Source: Solobacterium moorei (GTDB lineage: Bacteria > Bacillota_I > Bacilli_A > Erysipelotrichales > Erysipelotrichaceae). From it: a stretch of 64,000 nucleotides of DNA. The notes beneath the pieces were generated by a model. It did not search any database. It had not been told where the DNA came from and was given only the letters and a program-made list of their open reading frames with translations. Each line of letters begins with the position of its first letter. The stretch's first letter is position 1. Shown one piece after another: positions 1-8,626 of the stretch. Both the position numbers and the translations under genes were made by a program. The DNA lies in assembly GCF_036323475.1 (NCBI RefSeq), contig NZ_AP028934.1:930001-994000 (forward strand). Direction: 5' to 3'.

Positions 1-110
1 GCATGGAATTCGTTAAGAATAACACACATGGTGGAACAGCTTTAATTACATCATTGCAAAAAGCAAAAGTTGCTTTACAAGGTGAAACAGGCACCATTAT
101 TACTAAATAA
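1..110 (+). CDS. arcC: Carbamate kinase, C-terminal end (partial)
   Basis: Only the last 35 codons are present, read from base 3 to the TAA at 108-110. The residues run through the pattern GGTALITSLQKA and end in GETGTIITK, which resembles the C-terminus of carbamate kinases, the enzyme that makes ATP from carbamoyl phosphate in the last step of the arginine deiminase pathway. The next gene, 17 bases on, is a YfcC-family antiporter of the kind often found at the end of arc operons, which supports the call. The rest of the gene lies outside the window, so the identification rests on a short tail plus context. Confidence 0.7.
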   Translation, partial: MEFVKNNTHGGTALITSLQKAKVALQGETGTIITK

Positions 111-127
111 TTAGAAGGGGGGATAGT

Positions 128-1639
128 ATGTCTGTGAAAGCCAAAAAACGCTCACTAACAGCGTTTACAATTTTATTTATTATTTTAGCAGTACTTTGTT
201 TGATTTCAGTATTCTTAAATGGACAACCAATTAGCGATAGCTTAATCAGTGGTTTAAACCCTGAGAAGTATGGCGAATTAGTTGACATGGTTGCTAACGG
301 CGAAACCGTTACGGTTGTCGGTGCAAAGTTCAGTGATTTCTTCATGGCATTCCCAAGAGGATTTGTGGATGCTGCTGACTTGATTGTATTTATTATGGCT
401 ATCGGTGGATTCATCGGTGTTGTAATGAAGACTGGTGCTCTTGAAGCTGGTGTTTATCACTTAGTTAAGAAGATGCACGGCAAGGAAGAAGTTCTGATCG
501 TTATCTTGATGATCTTATTCTCTATCGGTGGCTCCACATACGGAATGGCTGAAGAGACAATCGGTTTCTACGCTTTGATTACTACAGCATTGGTAGCAGC
601 TGGCTTCGATACAATGGTAGCAGTTGCAACTGTATTGCTCGGTGCAGGATGTGGTGTATTAGGTTCAACAATTAACCCATTTGCTACTGGCGCAGCTATG
701 GCTGCATTGCAGAGTGTTAACGTTCCTTATGACAACACATTAGTTATGATTCTTGGCTTTGCATTGTGGTTTACCTCACTTGCAATCGCTATTTTCTTCG
801 TATTAGGTTACGCTAAGAAGGTTAAGGCTGATAAAGGCTCAACAATTCTTTCTCTACAAGAGCAGGAAGATATGCGTGAACACTTTACAAAGGAAGATGG
901 CAACAAGTTAGAATTTACAGGCAAGCACAAGGCTGTATTAATTGTATTTGCAATCTCATTTGCAGTTATGATTGCTTCATTGATTTCTTACATCGACATC
1001 AACTTTGCTGGTGATGAAGAAGCTTACTTAGCAGTACTTGGATGGACTTCATTCTTAACAGGTGAACCTTTAGGTCTATGGTACTTCTCTGAGTTGGCTG
1101 CTTGGTTTACATTCTCAAGTATTCTTATCGCTATCATGGCTAGAATGTCTGAAAGAGAATTCATCGATACATTCTTAGACGGTGCGAAGGATCTATTATC
1201 AGTGGCAATCGTAATCGCAGTTGCTCGTGGTATCACAGTCGTTATGAAGACAACTCATATGGACTTCTGGATTTTGGACAAGGCAGCAGGTATGTTGATG
1301 GGTGTTCCGGGATTCGTATTCGCTCCTCTATCATATGTAATTTACTTAGTATTGAGTTTCTTAGTTCCTTCAACATCAGGGCTTGCTGGATTCTCAATGC
1401 CAGTAATGGGTGGTTTAGCAAATACATTAGGCTTCAACGCTTCAATTATGATCAATATCTTCTGTGCTGGTTGCGGATTAATCAACCTCTTCACACCAAC
1501 ATCTGGTGTAGTAATGGGTGGTCTAGGTGCAGCTAAGGTTGAACTAAAGACATATATGAAGTGGGGTATGAAATTATTTGTAGCGATTGGTATTGCAAAT
1601 ATCGTTGTTCTATCATTAGCAATGATGATAATCAAATAA
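128..1639 (+). CDS. YfcC/DcuC-family membrane antiporter, probably arginine-ornithine exchange
   Basis: A 503-residue polytopic membrane protein with about a dozen hydrophobic segments. The first spans roughly residues 12-31 and is followed by an extracytoplasmic stretch of about 60 residues. The glycine-rich segments GGSTYGMAEETIGFY (near 137-151) and GAGCGVLGSTINPFATG (near 181-197) are typical of the YfcC family (DcuC superfamily). Members of this family serve as ArcD2-type arginine/ornithine exchangers in Gram-positives. The ATG at 128 follows the strong ribosome site GAAGGGGGG. Position directly after the carbamate kinase gene makes arginine/ornithine exchange the best guess. Other amino acids or peptides are possible, since family members with known substrates are few. 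Confidence 0.8.
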   Translation: MSVKAKKRSLTAFTILFIILAVLCLISVFLNGQPISDSLISGLNPEKYGELVDMVANGETVTVVGAKFSDFFMAFPRGFVDAADLIVFIMAIGGFIGVVMKTGALEAGVYHLVKKMHGKEEVLIVILMILFSIGGSTYGMAEETIGFYALITTALVAAGFDTMVAVATVLLGAGCGVLGSTINPFATGAAMAALQSVNVPYDNTLVMILGFALWFTSLAIAIFFVLGYAKKVKADKGSTILSLQEQEDMREHFTKEDGNKLEFTGKHKAVLIVFAISFAVMIASLISYIDINFAGDEEAYLAVLGWTSFLTGEPLGLWYFSELAAWFTFSSILIAIMARMSEREFIDTFLDGAKDLLSVAIVIAVARGITVVMKTTHMDFWILDKAAGMLMGVPGFVFAPLSYVIYLVLSFLVPSTSGLAGFSMPVMGGLANTLGFNASIMINIFCAGCGLINLFTPTSGVVMGGLGAAKVELKTYMKWGMKLFVAIGIANIVVLSLAMMIIK

Positions 1640-1665
1640 TCAAAACTAAAATATGTTTGAATAGA

Positions 1666-1704
1666 GTTCCGGCTGTGTGAGAGCACGGTCGGAACTTTCC
1701 GCTT
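1666..1704 (+). terminator. Intrinsic terminator after the antiporter gene
   Basis: Arms 1666-1677 and 1684-1695 form a 12-pair stem (two G-T pairs) with a 6-base loop, followed by TTTCCGCTTTTA. The U tract is broken, so termination may be partial. The next gene starts at 1749. Confidence 0.6.
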
Positions 1705-1748
1705 TTATACAAATATGCTATGATATGTACAACAGAGGTACAAAATTT

Positions 1749-3023
1749 ATGACAAAGACAGCAACTATCCAAGATAGCTGGACGTCGGAAACTAATCCTA
1801 TTTCTTTTTGCTCGTTTGACTATGAAGCAATTGAGAAGCCAACCAAAGCTTTAATGCATCAGGCTGCCCGTTTTATGTACTTTAATAAAGGCGTCGGTAA
1901 GATTAAAGTAGATGGCGTGGAGTATGATATAAAACCACATACACTATGCGCAATTACACCTTGGAAGATTACAGATATCATTGATGTAAGAGATACCTTA
2001 CACCTTAATCTAGTAGTTTATGATTATCAATTTATTAACACAATGCTCAAGGTAACACCAGGCTTGGAAGAAGAAAGTGTTGACCTTTTGAATTTCCTTG
2101 CAGTTGAACCGATTGTATATTTAAACGATGAACAAACAAAGTACGTAGATGGAATCATGTCACACCTACAAGAGGAACTTGGCGTTGATTCCGCATTGGT
2201 CAGGCAACCCAATAAGCCGTTGTCTTTCTTATATTCACTTGTTAAAATTATTGAATTAATGGTGGCGTATCGTCGCTATTTTAAGGCTAGTGAAGAAGTA
2301 GTGAATGAAGAAAATGCATCCGTCATGCAGAATTCGATATTGAGTTATATTTATTCCCATTCTTCAGAGCGTTTAACGCTTGAAAAGGTTGCAGAAATAT
2401 TTTTTATATCAGAATCAACATTATCAAAGAAGTTAACTGATTTAACAGGTACTACATTTACAAAATTATTAAATAATATCCGTATTGAAAAAACATCAGA
2501 CTATTTAATTTATACGGATATGACACTAGAAGAAATTGCCATTTTACTCGGTTTTGCGGATGCTTCACATCTATCAAAACACTTTGTGGAGAAGGTAGGT
2601 ATTACCCCAAACAAATATCGTAAGATCTACAGTAAGGTAAAATCTGGATATAATCGTGCAGATAAGAACGTTGCATTTGAAGTAACGAACTATCTCTATA
2701 AGCACTATGATACAGAGAAGTTACTTGCTAGTACTATGGCTGAGAAATATGGTGTAAGTGTTTCGGAATTAAACCGATCATTACTCTATTATTCCGAGAA
2801 GAACTTTGAAACATTATTAAATTTTATTCGTATTAACAAAGCTAGTGAATTATTGATTTCTACAACATATTCTGTCTTAGATATTGCGGTAGCTGTAGGT
2901 TATAACAATATCAAGACATTCAATCTTAACTTTTACAAATTTAAAGCAATGACACCAACAGAATTCCGTACAGGCATTACTTTACAAAAAGTAGATCGTT
3001 CTGAAAGTGGTTTTGCTGGATAA
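1749..3023 (+). CDS. AraC-family regulator with two consecutive HTH domains
   Basis: A 424-residue protein from the ATG at 1749, chosen because AGAGGT lies 9 bases upstream; an in-frame upstream start at 1677 would lie inside the terminator hairpin. The N-terminal ~160 residues look like an AraC-type cupin sensor. Two complete AraC DNA-binding domains follow, at about 194-300 (with TLEEIAILLGFADASHLSKH) and about 310-412 (with SVLDIAVAVGYNNIKTFN). Two such domains in one chain are unusual, as most family members have one. Position next to the antiporter and carbamate kinase genes suggests it may control arginine use. That is inference from location only. Confidence 0.82.
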   Translation: MTKTATIQDSWTSETNPISFCSFDYEAIEKPTKALMHQAARFMYFNKGVGKIKVDGVEYDIKPHTLCAITPWKITDIIDVRDTLHLNLVVYDYQFINTMLKVTPGLEEESVDLLNFLAVEPIVYLNDEQTKYVDGIMSHLQEELGVDSALVRQPNKPLSFLYSLVKIIELMVAYRRYFKASEEVVNEENASVMQNSILSYIYSHSSERLTLEKVAEIFFISESTLSKKLTDLTGTTFTKLLNNIRIEKTSDYLIYTDMTLEEIAILLGFADASHLSKHFVEKVGITPNKYRKIYSKVKSGYNRADKNVAFEVTNYLYKHYDTEKLLASTMAEKYGVSVSELNRSLLYYSEKNFETLLNFIRINKASELLISTTYSVLDIAVAVGYNNIKTFNLNFYKFKAMTPTEFRTGITLQKVDRSESGFAG

Positions 3024-3048
3024 CTATAATTAGAAAGTTGGGTAAATA

Positions 3049-4659
3049 ATGAAACCATTCTATGTGACAGGGCATATGAATCCAGATTGCGATGCAATCG
3101 TATCCGCAATCGCGTATGCCCATCTGAAACAACAACTAGGGCAAGATGCTATTGCATGTGCTTTAGGCAAGGCAAAGAGTGAAACACAGTATTTATTACA
3201 GAAGTTTGGTTTTGAACATCCTAAGCTAATCCATACAGCTAAATGCATGTTATCGGAAATAGAAAAGGATGATCCATTACTTGCAGGCCCAGATTTAACA
3301 ATGAAAGAAGCATTAGACCTTATTTTATCTCGTAAAAATAAAGGTATTTTCATCGTTGATGAAAAAGAAAGACTTTTAGGATTGTTATCTGTTTCTGACT
3401 TAACAAAGCTTTGGGCAGAAAGTGGTAAGTCTTTGAAAGACTTAATCAGTACTGCTACATTAACCAATATCGCAAGAGTACTAAAAGGCAAGTATTATTG
3501 CGAATCAAAACAGTATCATCCAAGTGGTATTGTACAGATTATGCCTTCCATGTCTGATAAGCCAGAAGTATATAAGAATTCTATTGTAATTGTACGCAAT
3601 AATCCGGATATTCAACGCTTTGTAATTGAGGCAGATGCAGCACTTGTGGTTGTTTCTGGTGAAGATTGGATAGATGAAGTTACTTTATCCTATGCAAAAG
3701 CAAAGGGTGTATCCATGCTGCATACGGATTACTCCGTTATTGAATGCTCACGTTTGATTTATCAAACACCATCTGTTAAATCTGTTATGACAACAGATGT
3801 TATGACATTCCAAGAAACAGAGTATGTTGACGAAGTAAGTGATCATATTGCGAAGACACGTTATCGTACCTATCCTGTTTTGGATAAGGATGGTAGGGTT
3901 GTAGGAGCTATCTCGCGTTATCACTTATTCCACTATGAAAAGAAGAAATTTATCCTGGTTGATCACAATGAAGCGATGCAATCTGTACGTGATTTAGAGT
4001 TTGGCGAAGTGGTTGAAATTGTTGATCACCATCGTATGGGTGGCATTGAGACGGTGACGCCTATCAATATCGTTGCACGTACTGTAGGAAGTACAGCCGC
4101 AATCATTACTGGTTTATATAAATCATCACATATCAAATTACCAAAGAATCTTGCAGGTATTCTTCTTGGTGCTGCTATTAACGATACGATGTGCTTGCAG
4201 TCACCAACAACCACAACTTTTGATCATGAGATGGTGAAGTACTTGGAAGAAGTATCTGGGACAAAGGCAATTGACCTATATCAAGAGATGCTGGATGCTT
4301 CAGATTCAGTCACAAATAAGACGGATGTAGAGTTGCTCTATAATGACTTTAAAGAGTTTAGAATCAATGGAACAAGAATTGCGATTGCACAAGTACAGTG
4401 CAAGAAGGATGATTACTTTGCAATTAAAGTTCACTTCCATGCATTCATGAAAGAAACTGCAGAAGTACAGCATTATGATTTAGTATTAACATTGTTTACT
4501 GATCCTATGGGATCAGGATCCTACTTCTTGGTAGCGGGAAAGAAGTCTAATATTATTGCGGAAGCCTTTGGCGATATCCTCAACAAAGAACATTTTGGAA
4601 AGGGTATTGTATCTCGTAAGAAACAAGTATTACCAATTATTATTGATACCTTGAAATGA
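3049..4659 (+). CDS. ppaC: Manganese-dependent (family II) inorganic pyrophosphatase with CBS and DRTGG domains
   Basis: A 536-residue DHH-superfamily phosphoesterase that hydrolyses pyrophosphate. The N-terminal motif GHMNPDCDA supplies the metal ligands His9, Asp13 and Asp15, and VDHHRMGG near residue 325 is the DHH motif. Between them lies an insert of about 240 residues that resembles the CBS-DRTGG-CBS regulatory module, which binds adenine nucleotides (AMP, ADP, ATP, diadenosine polyphosphates) in clostridial enzymes. The DHHA2 domain forms the C-terminus. Canonical enzymes have NPDTD at the first motif; here it is NPDCD. It is followed at 29 bases by the B3/4-domain gene. Confidence 0.9.
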   Translation: MKPFYVTGHMNPDCDAIVSAIAYAHLKQQLGQDAIACALGKAKSETQYLLQKFGFEHPKLIHTAKCMLSEIEKDDPLLAGPDLTMKEALDLILSRKNKGIFIVDEKERLLGLLSVSDLTKLWAESGKSLKDLISTATLTNIARVLKGKYYCESKQYHPSGIVQIMPSMSDKPEVYKNSIVIVRNNPDIQRFVIEADAALVVVSGEDWIDEVTLSYAKAKGVSMLHTDYSVIECSRLIYQTPSVKSVMTTDVMTFQETEYVDEVSDHIAKTRYRTYPVLDKDGRVVGAISRYHLFHYEKKKFILVDHNEAMQSVRDLEFGEVVEIVDHHRMGGIETVTPINIVARTVGSTAAIITGLYKSSHIKLPKNLAGILLGAAINDTMCLQSPTTTTFDHEMVKYLEEVSGTKAIDLYQEMLDASDSVTNKTDVELLYNDFKEFRINGTRIAIAQVQCKKDDYFAIKVHFHAFMKETAEVQHYDLVLTLFTDPMGSGSYFLVAGKKSNIIAEAFGDILNKEHFGKGIVSRKKQVLPIIIDTLK

Positions 4660-4687
4660 TATACTTGTAGTATAAGAGGTGATAATC

Positions 4688-5413
4688 ATGAAAAAATTTA
4701 TTGTGGATGGAGGTTTTTGGGAGATATTCCCAGAAGCTTGTATTGCGGTTTTAGCTGTAAAGAATGTTCAGGAGTCTATTCATTTGGATGATGAAAAGGC
4801 AGCTGAAATCAAAGCACTATTAGATAGTGCAAATGAAGGTGCTAAGAAGTACTTAACGAGTGAAGTGATTTCTGAAAACGCAGTTGTAAAGACATGGCGT
4901 GAGGCATATTCAAAATTTCCTACAAAGAAGGGTGCACGTTGTTCAATCGAAGCTTTACTAAAGCGTGTACTGCATGGTACACCAGTCGGAACTATCGCAC
5001 CAACTGTTGATATTACAAATGCAATCTCACTAAAGTATGCATTCCCAATTGGTGCTGAAAATATGGAGACCTTCAAGGGAGATTTACACTTAGGTATTAT
5101 GAAGGGTGGAGAAGATTTCTGGCCAATTGGTTCAGATAAACCAGAACCACCATTAGCAGGTGAAATTGCATACTACGATGAGGAAGGTGTTATCTGTCGT
5201 TGTTGGAACTGGCGTGATGGAAAGCGTACAGAAGTAACAGATGATACAACGGTTGAATTCATCGCAATGGAATGTGTTGAACCAAACCGCGTAGGTGAAT
5301 TACAAGAAGCAGTCGATGAACTAGCAAATCTTTTAACACATTATGTTGGTGCTGAAGTAATCAATAAACAGATTATCAATATCAACACAAAAGAAACAAT
5401 GATCCAAGAATAA
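4688..5413 (+). CDS. B3/4-domain protein (PheRS-beta-like tRNA-binding fold)
   Basis: A 241-residue soluble protein. The central part, with the motifs KGARCSIEALLKRV and TVDITNAISLKYAFPIG, matches the B3/4 fold found as the editing domain of phenylalanyl-tRNA synthetase beta. Stand-alone members are suspected of clearing mischarged tRNA or of binding amino acids, but their role is poorly known. The ATG at 4688 is preferred over the GTG at 4679 because the AGAGGTG ribosome site overlaps the GTG. It lies 28 bases after the pyrophosphatase gene and is probably cotranscribed with it; the next strong terminator follows its stop. Confidence 0.7.
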   Translation: MKKFIVDGGFWEIFPEACIAVLAVKNVQESIHLDDEKAAEIKALLDSANEGAKKYLTSEVISENAVVKTWREAYSKFPTKKGARCSIEALLKRVLHGTPVGTIAPTVDITNAISLKYAFPIGAENMETFKGDLHLGIMKGGEDFWPIGSDKPEPPLAGEIAYYDEEGVICRCWNWRDGKRTEVTDDTTVEFIAMECVEPNRVGELQEAVDELANLLTHYVGAEVINKQIININTKETMIQE

Positions 5414-5416
5414 ACA

Positions 5417-5448
5417 AAATGCGCACTCTTTCATAAAGAGGCGCATTT
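5417..5448. terminator. Bidirectional terminator hairpin
   Basis: AAATGCGC-(A)-CTCTTT pairs with AAAGAGGCGCATTT around a CAT loop. A- and T-rich flanks let it act on both strands, just after the B3/4-domain gene. Confidence 0.8.
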
Positions 5449-5459
5449 CATATATGTAT

Positions 5460-5491
5460 AAGAAAAGAGATGATATCAATAGTATCATCTC
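5460..5491 (-). terminator. Terminator of the minus-strand lipoprotein gene
   Basis: Arms GAGATGATA (5467-5475) and TATCATCTC (5483-5491) are perfect complements. Read on the minus strand they are followed by TTTTCTTAT. Confidence 0.8.
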
Positions 5492-5505
5492 AAGCATTAA
5501 CCAAC

Positions 5506-5952
5506 TTACTTTCCTGAGTTTGAAGCCATGAAGTCAGACCAGATTGTGTTCAGTTTTTCAATCTGTTCATCTGTTACAGAGTAAACTACAACATCTTCAC
5601 CTAACTTCTGAACTCTCATGTAGCCGTTGCTGTAAAGAGTAACGTTATATGTGCCTTCCTTGTCAGCTACTTCAACACCAAATGCTGTATCCTTTTGGTT
5701 GAAAGAAACCTTGTCTTTAACAACTTTTGTTGAAAGTGTCTTTAATTCATCGGCGATTGCGTTAACAACATCCTTATGGTCTGTGATTGTTTCGCGTTGA
5801 ATTCCAGATTCTGGATCAACATAGATAACAGAAACCTTTGTTGGTTCCTTTGTTAACTTCTCAGAAATGCTCTTAGTAGATAATGCGTTTGCACCACAGC
5901 CAGCCAAGAATAGTAAACCGGCTAATACAAATGTGCCTAATGTCTTTTTCAT
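5506..5952 (-). CDS. Small secreted lipoprotein of unknown function
   Basis: A 148-residue protein with a clear lipoprotein signal: MKKTLG, a hydrophobic stretch and the lipobox LAGC, giving a lipid-anchored Cys near residue 19. The mature part is hydrophilic, with a predicted mix of strands and helices (YVDPESGIQRETITDHKDVV and KEGTYNVTLYSNGYMRVQKL), and has no family motif that I recognise. It is monocistronic: a terminator follows, and an AT-rich spacer of nearly 300 bases separates it from the divergent thioredoxin reductase gene. The minus-strand GGAGGGATTAAG ahead of the ATG is a good ribosome site. Confidence 0.75.
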   Translation of the reverse strand: MKKTLGTFVLAGLLFLAGCGANALSTKSISEKLTKEPTKVSVIYVDPESGIQRETITDHKDVVNAIADELKTLSTKVVKDKVSFNQKDTAFGVEVADKEGTYNVTLYSNGYMRVQKLGEDVVVYSVTDEQIEKLNTIWSDFMASNSGK

Positions 5953-6247
5953 CTTAATCCCTCCAAATATACTGATAAGAAATATACCTAAGAATATAGC
6001 ATATATCGTATAAAAAAAGATATATTTTTACCATGCTACTCAATGATAATATAAAGAGAATAAAACGAACAGAAGAATTATCTTTAAAAGATTACAAAAT
6101 AATTAAATTATGATAATAAAATATAAAATTTACATAAGCATTTACAGTATATGAAAAAACTTACAAATGATGAATTGAGCATATATTTTGTGTTATTTCT
6201 TACTGTGATATAAAGTTTAGTTGTATAAAATATAAAGGAGGCAAATT
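5953..6247. other. AT-rich divergent intergenic region
   Basis: This spacer must hold the promoters for the lipoprotein gene (minus) and the thioredoxin reductase gene (plus). It is very AT-rich. I found no convincing hairpin, repeat or small gene in it beyond the ribosome sites at its ends. Confidence 0.5.
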
Positions 6248-7147
6248 ATGGTAGATGTAATTATCATTGGTGCAGGGACTGCTGGTTTATCAGCGGCTAT
6301 TTATGTACAAAGAGCAGGAAAGAAAGCTTTAGTGTTAGAAGAGTCTACTTATGGTGGACAGATCATCAATACAGCAGATATAGAAAACTATCCAGGTATC
6401 AAACATATTTCTGGGTTCGATTTTGCGACAGATCTTTACAATCAAGCAAAAGACTTAGGCACAACTTTTGCGTTTGAAGGTGTAGTGAAGATTGAAAACT
6501 GTGAGGACGAAAAGGTCGTTTACACGACAAAGAATGAATATCATGCAAAAGCGATTATTATCGCTACTGGTATGAAGCGTAGAGAACTAGGAATTGAGCG
6601 TGAAAAGGAACTAACAGGTAAGGGTGTATCCTATTGTGCAACTTGTGATGGTATGTTTTTTAGAGGTAAAAATGTAGCTGTAAATGGTGGTGGTAATGTA
6701 GCGGTTGAAGATGCAGAGTATTTAACACGTTTCTGCAAACGTGTATATATTATTCATCGTCGTGATGAATTCCGTGCTGATGAAGCTGAAGTAGTAAAAC
6801 TTGATGGTAAGGAAAACCTTGTAAAGGTAATGGATAGTACCGTTACAAAACTAAATGGAGATGACCGTCTACATTCCATTGAAGTAACAGATAAGAATAC
6901 TGGTGAAACAAAGACATTAAATGTGGACGCTTTATTTGTTGCAATTGGACAAATTCCAATGAATCAGATCTTCTCTGATATTGTTGAATTAGATGAACGT
7001 GGATTTATCAAAACAGATGAAGAATGCCGTACATCTGCTAAGGGCATTTATGCAGCAGGAGATTGTCGTGTAAAGACCGTTCGTCAATTAACAACAGCTG
7101 CTAGTGATGGTGCTATCGCCGCTTTGAATGCATGTAATACTTTATAA
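6248..7147 (+). CDS. trxB: Thioredoxin reductase
   Basis: A 299-residue flavoprotein that uses NADPH to reduce thioredoxin. The FAD-binding motif is GAGTAGLSAA near residue 8, the redox-active dithiol is CATC (in VSYCATCDG) near 132-135, and GGGNVAVEDAEYL forms the NADPH site near 154. The second FAD contact GIYAAGDC is near 262. Length and motif order fit the low-molecular-weight bacterial class. The start follows AAAGGAGGC. No thioredoxin gene is adjacent. The Bcp peroxiredoxin gene 845 bases downstream may use the same reducing pool. Confidence 0.92.
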   Translation: MVDVIIIGAGTAGLSAAIYVQRAGKKALVLEESTYGGQIINTADIENYPGIKHISGFDFATDLYNQAKDLGTTFAFEGVVKIENCEDEKVVYTTKNEYHAKAIIIATGMKRRELGIEREKELTGKGVSYCATCDGMFFRGKNVAVNGGGNVAVEDAEYLTRFCKRVYIIHRRDEFRADEAEVVKLDGKENLVKVMDSTVTKLNGDDRLHSIEVTDKNTGETKTLNVDALFVAIGQIPMNQIFSDIVELDERGFIKTDEECRTSAKGIYAAGDCRVKTVRQLTTAASDGAIAALNACNTL

Positions 7148-7222
7148 GTATTATTTCAAGATATATGCCTCTGTTAGTACATATAAGTGATATAATAATA
7201 TTAATAACAAGAGGTAGGTATA

Positions 7223-7927
7223 ATGAATCAGATAAAATGTATATTTTTTGATTTAGGCTGGACCCTTCTAGAACCATGCAGCGGTGATTGGAATTTGAAT
7301 CAAAAATTCTATGAACTATTTTCTCGAGAGAAAATTTCGAGACTCGACTACAACGTATGGCAACATGCATACAATACAGCGTATTTACCATTTATTGAAA
7401 ATCCAAAAATGACAAGTGAACAGGAGCAGATCGAAAGATATACCCGTTTCTATCTAACGTTGTTTGATCAAGCAAAGTTAGATGGAACATTTCAACATGC
7501 AGTAAAGCTTGCGGTTGATATGGTAGAGAATCTTGCAACAATGAGTTTAATACCAGGTTCCTTAGAAACACTAAAAACATTAAAGGATGAAGGGTATCGT
7601 ATTGGAATTATTTCTGATACATGGCCATATATTGGAAAACGTATTCATGCATTCAAACTGGATGAATATGTTGATCAATACACGTATAGTTATGAATTAG
7701 GTGTTTTGAAACCTAATGTACTTATGTTTCAAGATGCATTAGAAAAATCTGGGTTTAAACCTGAAGAGTGTATTTTCATTGATGACCAGATAAAGAATCT
7801 CGAAGCCGCAGGATCTCTGGGAATTCATCCTGTACAAATCGTTTATCATGAAGGTGCTGAAACAGGAGAATATCCAATGATTCAAAAACCAAGTGATATT
7901 CTGAATTTACTAAAACAATATCAATAA
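7223..7927 (+). CDS. HAD-superfamily hydrolase (dehalogenase/phosphatase-like)
   Basis: A 234-residue protein with HAD motif I at the N-terminus (FFDLGWTLLEP), an alpha-helical cap at about 20-100, motif II IISDT near 131, a conserved Lys (GVLKPN) near 164 and the acidic motif FIDDQIKN near 184. In motif I the second aspartate of DxDxT is replaced by Gly (DLG), as in some YihX- and dehalogenase-like members. The substrate cannot be inferred. It lies between the thioredoxin reductase and peroxiredoxin genes, all on one strand. Confidence 0.8.
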   Translation: MNQIKCIFFDLGWTLLEPCSGDWNLNQKFYELFSREKISRLDYNVWQHAYNTAYLPFIENPKMTSEQEQIERYTRFYLTLFDQAKLDGTFQHAVKLAVDMVENLATMSLIPGSLETLKTLKDEGYRIGIISDTWPYIGKRIHAFKLDEYVDQYTYSYELGVLKPNVLMFQDALEKSGFKPEECIFIDDQIKNLEAAGSLGIHPVQIVYHEGAETGEYPMIQKPSDILNLLKQYQ

Positions 7928-7991
7928 GCATAGTCAAGGTTTTCAAATCCATTATGTATTATCATTGATATATAGATTGGAGAAATTAAAA

Positions 7992-8444
7992 ATGTTAAAT
8001 GTAGGAGTAAAAGCACCTGACTTCAAATTGCTGGATCAAAATGGTGTAGAACATACACTTTCTGAATATAAAGGAAAGAAGGTAATCCTCTATTTTTATC
8101 CAAAGGATAATACATCAGGTTGTACAGCAGAAGCTTGTAACTTCCGTGATCGCTTGCCACAAATCCAGGAAAAGGGAACGATTGTATTAGGTATTTCGAA
8201 GGATAGTGTAAAATCACATAAGAAGTTTGAAAGTAATTATGATTTACCGTTTACATTATTATCTGACGAAAGTACAGAAACCATTCAAGCATATGATGTT
8301 TGGGTAGAGAAATCTATGTATGGTCGTAAGTATATGGGAATTGAACGTTCAACTTACTTAATTGATGAAAAAGGTATTATCATCAAGACTTTCCAAAAAG
8401 TAAAAGCTACAAGCCATGTTGAGGATGTTGTAAAAGAGTTATAA
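7992..8444 (+). CDS. bcp: Thiol peroxidase, Bcp/PrxQ type
   Basis: A 150-residue peroxiredoxin that reduces hydroperoxides with thioredoxin. The motif YFYPKDNTSGCTAEACNFRD carries the peroxidatic Cys, with a second Cys five residues later, as in the PrxQ subgroup that forms an intramolecular disulfide. The ATG at 7992 is chosen over an in-frame TTG at 7965 because GGAG lies at the right distance and the family N-terminus begins near here. Its transcription terminator was split off by an insertion element just downstream. Confidence 0.9.
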   Translation: MLNVGVKAPDFKLLDQNGVEHTLSEYKGKKVILYFYPKDNTSGCTAEACNFRDRLPQIQEKGTIVLGISKDSVKSHKKFESNYDLPFTLLSDESTETIQAYDVWVEKSMYGRKYMGIERSTYLIDEKGIIIKTFQKVKATSHVEDVVKEL

Positions 8445-8450
8445 AGACAT

Positions 8451-8470
8451 AAACTGCCGTAGGGCAGTTT
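8451..8470 (+). repeat. Left copy of the duplicated terminator hairpin (IS target site)
   Basis: The 20-base palindrome AAACTGCCGTAGGGCAGTTT lies 6 bases after the bcp stop and touches the left end of the element at 8471. An identical copy touches the right end. Only the right copy (10140-10159) retains the full T tract, so the left copy is a weakened terminator. Confidence 0.9.
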
Positions 8471-8524
8471 CAGCCTGTTGACAAACAAATAAGGAAAAAA
8501 AGCAAAAAATAAAGTATAATAAAG

Positions 8525-8572
8525 AAGCAGAAGATCTCCAATTCCCAAAATCGGTAATTCTTCTGCTTTTTA
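8525..8572 (+). terminator. Terminator-like hairpin inside the left IS end
   Basis: AAGCAGAAGA (8525-8534) pairs with TCTTCTGCTT (8559-8568), followed by a T-rich run. It would stop transcription entering from bcp, whose own terminator lost its T tract. Confidence 0.7.
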
Positions 8573-8617
8573 TTTTGCAAAAAGTAATCATGGTATAATA
8601 ATAACGGGAATTGGAGA
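8535..8617 (+). promoter_or_regulatory. Inverted repeat that can hide the transposase ribosome site
   Basis: TCTCCAATTCCC (8535-8546) is a perfect 12-base complement of GGGAATTGGAGA (8606-8617), and the second copy contains the GGAG ribosome site of the transposase. An RNA entering from outside would carry both arms and could fold the site away. An RNA starting at the internal promoter would begin at about 8606 and carry only the second arm. The complementarity is seen directly; the function is inference by analogy with protection from read-through in other IS elements. Confidence 0.6.
8591..8599 (+). promoter_or_regulatory. Extended -10 promoter of the transposase gene
   Basis: TGGTATAAT is a perfect extended -10 (TGN-TATAAT). 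No good -35 lies 16-18 bases upstream. Transcription would start near 8606. Confidence 0.6.
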
Positions 8618-8626
8618 GTGATTATC

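Noticed and set aside
103-414. Minus-strand open frame of about 100 codons across the start of the antiporter gene
   Set aside because: It lies opposite a clear membrane-protein gene, has low-complexity composition and no ribosome site. It is a shadow frame.
1342-1686. Minus-strand open frame over the end of the antiporter gene
   Set aside because: Antisense shadow with Ile/Pro-rich composition; no start signal.
3060-3491. Minus-strand open frame of 143 codons inside the pyrophosphatase gene
   Set aside because: It is antisense to a well-supported gene and shows no family motif.
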